Shown piece after piece: positions 57,885 to 64,000 of a DNA stretch of 64,000 nt; positions within the stretch are counted from its first letter, which is position 1, and each line of letters begins with the position of its first letter. The stretch comes from Dendrocalamus latiflorus. Its lineage: Eukaryota; Streptophyta; Magnoliopsida; Poales; Poaceae. The position numbers and the translations under genes were made by a program. The stretch covers positions 15,357,455 through 15,421,454 of the forward strand of contig CM029617.1 in NCBI GenBank assembly GCA_017311315.1. Reading direction: 5' to 3'. The notes beneath the pieces are model-generated. The model had not been told where the DNA came from. It was given only the letters and a program-made list of their open reading frames with translations, and ran no database searches.

Positions 57885-60800
57885 ATGGCACGCGCCGCTG
57901 CCGCTAGCCTGCGGGGCCTGGTCGGCATTGCGGCGGAGGGCCAGCGGCGCACGAACGCCTTCGCCCAGGGCCGGGGCGCGGGCCCCCGCGGGTCGCCCGG
58001 CGGGCGCGGATTCCGGGCGGTGGCCTCCGGCTCCAGGGGCAGGACGACGCCCGGCTCCTCCTCGTCGTCGGCCCGACCACGGCTGCTGCCGCGGGCGAAG
58101 GCCACCGGCTGGGTTAGCGGCGGCTTCGAGAGGTAATTCTAAGGCCTAAGGATCATCGCTCCGATTGATAGGTTAATGATGCGTGCTCTTAGCAATGCAA
58201 ATGTGTGCTACTGGCGTGTTCATGGAAAGCCATGGGTAATAGTGATGCCTAGTTGCGGATGTTCAATCTGGAGTTGGCTAACGGCAAGTGATCCTGTAAC
58301 AAATGTAGCAAATCTTTTTTTTAAAAGAGAAACAGATTAAATCTTATGTAGAGTCTTGCAACTGTGCCAAACACTGCTCATTCTGAAGTGGTGATCGAAG
58401 ATGCAATTCAATTCTGTTTCAATAGCTCTACCAAACATCTTACATAGTTTTGAGGGGCTAACATTTGCATAGTAACTTTCTTTACGATCCTAGTATGGGC
58501 TACAATATCACATTGTGAATAAATTTACCTGCTGGCATTTAACTTTTAACTAGCTTGTTCGTGCAATTCCTTCAACTTCCTGTGCTAATGATCCTTCATT
58601 ATATTAGAGATTGAGACACTATCTGGATTAATATGATGCCAAAAACTTCGTTGACAGTGAAGATGGTAAGCTGAGCTGTGGGTATTCAAGTTTTAAGGGG
58701 AGGAGACCTACTATGGAGGATCGTTATGACATAAAGCTAACTAAAATCGAGGGACAGGCAGTCAGCCTGTTTGGTGTATTTGATGGTATTGTCTTCAAAC
58801 TTGCCTTCATTATTTTGCGATTCCTTGCCTATCATGTTCTTATTTGGAGATCCGGTACATTAGGTCATGGAGGAACACTTGCTGCTGAATATCTAAAGGA
58901 ACATCTGTTTGAGAACCTTATGAAGCATCCTCAGTTCCTGATAGACACAAAGCTTGCTATAAGTAATGTGTTTTCCCTTTTGTTTAGATGTACCTTTTTG
59001 TATGTTCAGGTCCTTTGCAGTGCCACTAATACTTATCTTCTCATTGTTGTTGATTACTTTTGCAAAACACAGGTAGAACATTTCTGAAAACTGATGCTGA
59101 TTTCTTAGAATCAGTATCCAATCCTTTTAGGGATGATGGTTCGACAGCTTTGACTGCTGTTTTGGTTGACAAGCATCTATATGTAGCAAATGTTGGTGAT
59201 TCACGTGCTGTTGTTTCAAAAGCCGGCAAAGGTAATAATTTTTTTGGTCTGTGTTTCTTTATTAGTGAAGAACTTTCTTTAAAATGTCCAATTTCACTAT
59301 TAGTTAATGATGCTTAGTGTACCCTGAAACCTCTCGGCCAACTGGTTAGCATATCCTTGTACTGTAGTTACTAGTGCCTAGTGGTATCATTTAAACTTGC
59401 TTTAATGATATTTCCTAGAGACTTGACATGCGTCTTTAAGCTATGATTATCATGCTTTGTCGTCATTTGATCCAACTGTATATCGGTGCGTAGCAGAAAG
59501 ACAGTAGGGGTAGCAGGACAAGAGAGGGGCTACAATAGGGCTCTTAATTCTTTGTATAGCTGTGTAATTGAAGTAGTAACTATTTCCACCTTTCCCCGTG
59601 AATATTTTGTTTCTAATAACACTTCTTGTTTACGATTTTCTCTAAATGATACCCAGACCATAATCAAATAAACCACAGAACCAGTACCCTTCTGAGTTCC
59701 AATTATCAAAGGAGTGGGTTTTCAAAAAAAAAAGTATTATTAAGGAATGAAAACTCTGGCCTACTTAAATTTATTAATATGTGCATACTTTGTTATGCTC
59801 TATATTGGTTCAATAAGTTAGCAATTGCTCTAGAAACTGTGAACGGTACTTATTCTCCAGTTTCTTCTTTACCCGTGAAGAATATAGTAAAATTGTTTTT
59901 ATCTGTGCTCTGTAGCTGTCCCAGTCTCAAACGATCAGAAACCTAACAGGAAAGATGAGCGAAAGCGAATTGAGAATGCTGGAGGTGCTATAATATATGA
60001 TGGTAAGTCTTTTTAATCCTTGGAATGCTCTTGATATATTTAAGCCAGGTTCAACTTAATTGGTTACGGAAGCTAGCGAAAATTTAATTTATTTATGTCA
60101 AAGCGTCTAATATCAAGCAAGTCTGATCATGTCATACATAAAGATTGGTCTGATCATGTCATACATAAAGATTGGTTTAATGGAGCAGAATTTAGTTGCT
60201 TCTAGGCATGTTTTTCCTATTTATTTTCCGAATAGGGTAAGGTGCTTTAGAAGTACATTATAACTATTGTTATTCTTGCGTTTTGAGATGAGCACTTCTG
60301 CAGGTACTTTTAGGGTTGGTGGAATTCTGGCAATGTCCCGTGCATTTGGGAATCGTCTAATGAAGCAGTATGTCACAGCAGAACCTGAGATTCAGGTATC
60401 TAATGGAAGTTTAGTTATGCATTGATTCGTAGTCCCTTTAAATAGTTCAGTGTTATCTAGACAAGAGCTGGTTTTCTGGTGCTTGTTTTTCCTTAGTAGA
60501 CCACAATATCCATTTCCCATGCACATGGGAAATAATATACCTGGTTTACAGACTGTCAACCTGAATGGAAATGCATCTGCTGCAGCCCTTAACAAACTGC
60601 AAGCGCAGCCTGTCTGACCAAATATTGTTGTTCTTGATGGGTCATGTTGGAAAAATATGGGGATGAAGGCACTTCAATCAGACCTGTCCTTTGGAGTTGT
60701 TGAAGAATTGTAGTAGATTCTTGTTGCAACCTGAGCTGCTGAAGTGTTGTTGAAGGATGGCAGTAGATTCGTGTTGCAACCTGAGCTGCTGAAGTTGCAA

Positions 60801-62379
60801 CTTGATTCTTTTTTTTTTCAATTTGGGTACCACATTTGGTCCTGGAACTGCAGATATAACAAACTAGGATACCTAAAAAATTAAAAGAGACCATTTTCTC
60901 ACATTTTGTTCATCCTCGGCATATTGATGTGTCCTTCCTATCAATATTATTATTTGTAACGTGAAAATGTTATGCTGAATGGATATTTTATATACTAGTA
61001 AGAGGCACAGACATTGTTGTGATCTACTATAAAAATTGATTTCAGTGATTAAGATGGATATTGGGAGTTTTATCTTGGGAAGGAGTTTGTTTAGGGAATT
61101 TTTTTCACCTGATTTTTTTGCGGTTTGGTGTGGGAGTAGGGAAGGGCTACATAAATTTGTTTGGGGAAGGGGATTCTTTTCTGGTTTTTAAAGTTGTTTT
61201 GCATGGGAAGGGGAAGAGGTGACGGATGAAACAAAGATAGGAGATTAAGCCTCTTTTGTAATAGTAATATATTATATTTCTATAGGGTGAGGTAATGGAG
61301 CATGCTGGCATGGTGTCTTTTTATGTTACTCTGTCACATGAGGCTGCTTTACAAGCCTTAGGAATTTGCTATTACTATAGTTATTTTTGGATAGGCATCT
61401 CAACATGTACATATGCAGATTACTTGGGAATCAGGATAACCACCCAAGACTACCACGTTCTGCATATATCTTGTCACAGTAAAGTGCAAACAATATTATA
61501 AGTCTGTAAATTTGCAACTCATTTAAGAAGGTTTAGTTGTGAAAAAGAACGGAAAGCCTCAAGCAGTAAAACTTGGCTTCGTTGGATGTGATATATTCTG
61601 GAGTTCATTGAGATTCTCAAAACTTTTGAGGCATATGATAGATCTCCAGTAGAATTTTCTTGCTGCATTTTCTTGCCTCACATATGTTTTTTGTCTTCTA
61701 AAAAGTTCTTATTCACAGCACTGATTTCTTATGTGCCACAGAACTTGCTGTTGGAAAAGTCTGTTCAATGTCACTCTGTTGAATCTTTAGTAATGTTCTA
61801 CTGTAAAAAATGCAGGAAGAAGAGGTCAACAGTGACTTGGAATACATGGTTCTTGCTTCCGATGGGCTTTGGGATGTTGTGCGAAACGAGGTATCTTTCT
61901 TAATTTATCAGCTTGAAATGCCAGACTGTCAGAGGCAAACTGCTGTTGCTTATGTGGCCGAGGAGAAAACATCACATTACTATACTATCTAGCTAGCTAC
62001 GACTATGATATAGGACGGTTTCTTAGTTCTCAGCAAACTACTATTCTTCAGTGCCATATGAACAAAATGTTAATGCTTGCATGACCGCCAAGAAAACATT
62101 GACTTGCTATCCACTATGCTCTCTCTCTCTCTCTCACGTACACACGATTCATGAATGCTTACAGATTGGATATGGTGAATGAGGTCGTCCATATTATTTA
62201 TGCATCTCATTTGGTCCATTGCTAATTAGTGTTTTATGTCTTTTGTCAACAAGGATGCTATTTCCCTTGTGAAAGTAGAAGATGGACCTGAGGCTGCAGC
62301 CAGGAAGCTGACGGAAATTGCCCACTCTCGGCTCAGCTTAGACAACGTCACATGCATCGTGGTGCGATTTCAGCATTGA
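57885..62379 (+). CDS. Protein phosphatase 2C (PPM family), 8 exons
   Basis: Exons: 57885-58132, 58658-58785, 58864-58962, 59073-59231, 59916-60002, 60304-60395, 61816-61890 and 62254-62379. All introns are GT..AG and phases agree; the product is 337 aa. It is a Mn/Mg-dependent Ser/Thr phosphatase. Residues 1-82 are Arg/Ala/Ser/Gly-rich with almost no acidic residues, resembling an organelle transit peptide (inference). The catalytic domain follows with all metal-binding motifs: PTMEDRYD, FGVFDGHGG (codon split across intron 2), DGSTALTAVL, VANVGDSRAV, RVGGILAMSRAFGN, VLASDGLWDVV and DNVTCIVVRF near the C-terminus. It resembles the Arabidopsis At5g53140-type PP2Cs from memory. The usual DHKP appears as NDQKP, outside the catalytic centre. 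No lesion is seen, so it is probably functional. Its neighbours are transposons only. Confidence 0.93.
60713..60800. repeat. Short tandem duplication in PP2C intron 6
   Basis: AGTAGATTC(T/G)TGTTGCAACC and the following GAGCTGCTGAAG occur twice about 48 bases apart. The intron (60396-61815, 1420 bp) is the longest in the gene and contains no exon I can support. Confidence 0.65.
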
Positions 62380-63622
62380 AAACCATTGAATTAGTACCGA
62401 CAGCAAGTGGTGGTAGTAAACTTTTGTTACTTGATATGCTGTAACCAGAGCGCTTTCCTCTGCGGCTGTTATAAGACTTCAGCAAAAGTGAGAGAGATTG
62501 GTCGATTCATTATTTTGTTACGTAGGAAACCTTTTCGTCTGACGAGTACTAGTGAAATTACATCTTTTACCAGCTAGATGTCTCATGTGATGTGGAGGGG
62601 TGGCCGCACCCATCATATCGCCTGGGACACGAGGGTCCAAATTTTTTTTTAAAAAAAAAACCCAATGAACATGTTCCTTCTTGGTCGTTTGGGACAACAA
62701 AATAGAGAAGGCTCATGACATATTTCTTTCTATTTTGGTTCCATTGTCCTTTTTATGTCCCGCGTATGTCCATATTTGCCCCTGCAATTTGGCATATGCG
62801 CATGTCCTACTGCGTTCTCTAATGAAAAAAAAGTCGGAAAAAAGTTTATTTCTCAGCTCTCAACTATGATCAGAGTTTATTTTTCAACTCTCAATTGTAA
62901 ACATTTAAACATTTAAAACATTTATAACGGGTCTCTCAACTTAGAAAACCGGATCACATGACCTCTTTAGCCAAACCCAGGGTGGTTTCCCCATGACATG
63001 TTGCCAACCTAATGACCAGCCATCTACTTAATCCTCGTCGGAGAGAGAAACGGTCAGAGAGAAATAGAGACAGAGAAGGTGACTTGTCTCCTTTGTTTCA
63101 AAACAGAGGAGCAAGGGAGGTGGCCATGGGAAGCTCGAGCGAGCTTGGTGCTGGTCGAGGGGGACGACAATGGCAGCTGAGGAGGGAAAATGAATTGTAG
63201 AGAGGGAGAGGAGGCTAGGGGTGTTTGTGGCGCGGATGGGGGCACTCATACATGGCTTGCGGCAATGTGTGATGGCTGGTGCTAGGGAAGAAAGGATGTT
63301 GCGACACCGGAGAGAAGGAAAAGAAAAACCGAGCACACATGAGCATCTATGGGGTGAGAGAAATTGACCGGAGTGATTGATGGAGGAGAAGACCGAGGTG
63401 GGCTGTTGACTGTGACCAGAGGCGACAAGGACTACTTGTTGGTGGATGTGATCTGAGGTGAAGGGGAGATCGAATTAGAGATTGAGGACGGCAAGGGGAG
63501 GTGTAGGGATGCTTCAAGTGAGATAAATTGGATGGGAGCTCACCAGGGAGAGAATGGCGTTGGTGACGGTGGTTTTCAGCTGGGAACAAGGAAGATGACA
63601 GTGCATGGTACTCCTGAGATAA
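62380..63622. other. PP2C 3' flank, no gene seen
   Basis: The first 150 bases are the likely 3' UTR. Beyond 62640 there is a T/A run, then GA-rich DNA (63040-63620) whose ORFs on both strands are of low complexity. No bounded element was found. Confidence 0.5.
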
Positions 63623-64000
63623 TGTCAGACTTGGATTTTGCCAATTCAAGATCCCCTGTGATTCTACCATACTATTCTTTGGATCAGTCGATACTGCTCA
63701 CAGATACATTGCTGAATTATTTTATACATCGCATGAACTATACCATTCATACATATATTATCCAAGTTAGAATAATATATGTGCACATAATCTCCATCAT
63801 AGCTTGCTTAACTAGGACAAGAGTTACTATAGATCGTCATAATTGCCTCTATCTTCTTTGCCATTGGGTTCAGGTGCATCATAATAAGCATAATGGTCTT
63901 ACTCTACTAGTTCCGAGTTAATTGTGTGAGCGAGTATGAGCACAATCTACTATTCTCCGCGAGTCAATACACAGAAATACAATGATATACATGTAAGGTT
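63623..64000 (-). mobile_element. Long LTR-like family, copy I (3' end only)
   Basis: Plus-strand left end TGTCAGACTTGG at 63623. It then follows the same order as copy B from 10971: CTGTGATTCTACC, the GGATCAGT segment and CTGCTCACAGAT. At 63955 CTCCGCGAGTCAATACACA matches CTCCGCGAGCCAATACACA in B. The GCACTA/TAGTGC stem is decayed here. The rest lies outside the window. Confidence 0.7.

Noticed and set aside
58713..59087. 124-aa continuous ORF across PP2C exons 2-3
   Set aside because: It reads through the 78-bp intron 58786-58863 and into intron 3. Splicing restores the FDGHGG motif, so the intron model is right.

Overview
This is a stretch of a grass (Poaceae) nuclear genome. The signs are intron-bearing genes with GT..AG splice sites, a plant PP2C phosphatase, and dense grass-type transposons: a Mutator-like element, Ty3/gypsy and Ty1/copia remnants, a Helitron-like end, hAT and PIF/Harbinger MITEs, and GC-rich cores inside long LTR-like units. 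I cannot name the species. Most of the window is nested mobile DNA. The only ordinary host gene I can support is the PP2C gene near the right end.

Left part (1-27 kb). At least four copies (C, A, B, D) of one long LTR-like family, 3.5-5.2 kb each, begin TGTAACA and end in RACA/TACA. Three are bounded by 5-bp target-site duplications: B by CCTTG inside A, D by ATGTG, and A by GAGAA/GAAAA. None codes for a retroelement protein, so they look like solo LTRs or a non-autonomous family. A shorter solo LTR sits inside A (GCCAG duplication), and a second copy lies inverted at 25.2-26.3 kb inside a Helitron-like region whose 3' hairpin and CTAG end are visible at 26.55 kb. A decayed copia reverse transcriptase/RNase H fragment lies between A and D.

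Middle part (27-51.5 kb). Another member (H) of the long family holds a duplicated MITE. An 8.7-kb Mutator-like element (28622-37312) is inserted in the MITE, with about 217/232-bp terminal inverted repeats and a perfect 9-bp duplication. It carries three + strand genes: an MURA-like transposase (one stop, two frameshifts), a plant-mobile-domain protein (eight inferred exons, one stop) and an intact-looking GRF zinc-finger/coiled-coil protein. To its right, a member E of the long family is split by a 10.7-kb Ty3/gypsy element on the minus strand (39746-50445, ATTAC duplication). That element has short LTRs, a primer-binding site, gag and protease, but no reverse transcriptase, RNase H or integrase. 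It also has four different tandem arrays and an antisense, intron-containing extra gene of the Transposase_28 type.

Right part (51.5-64 kb). A long foldback inverted repeat is followed by a hAT element (8-bp duplication), a TTA-flanked Tourist-like MITE and a PIF/Harbinger-derived element with a two-exon ORF1 fragment. Next comes the intact eight-exon PP2C gene (57885-62379, 337 aa), then the end of another long-family copy (I) running off the window.

The elements record an insertion order: host, then long-family LTRs A/D/H, then B, G, the MITEs and E, then the MULE and the gypsy element, which sit innermost.
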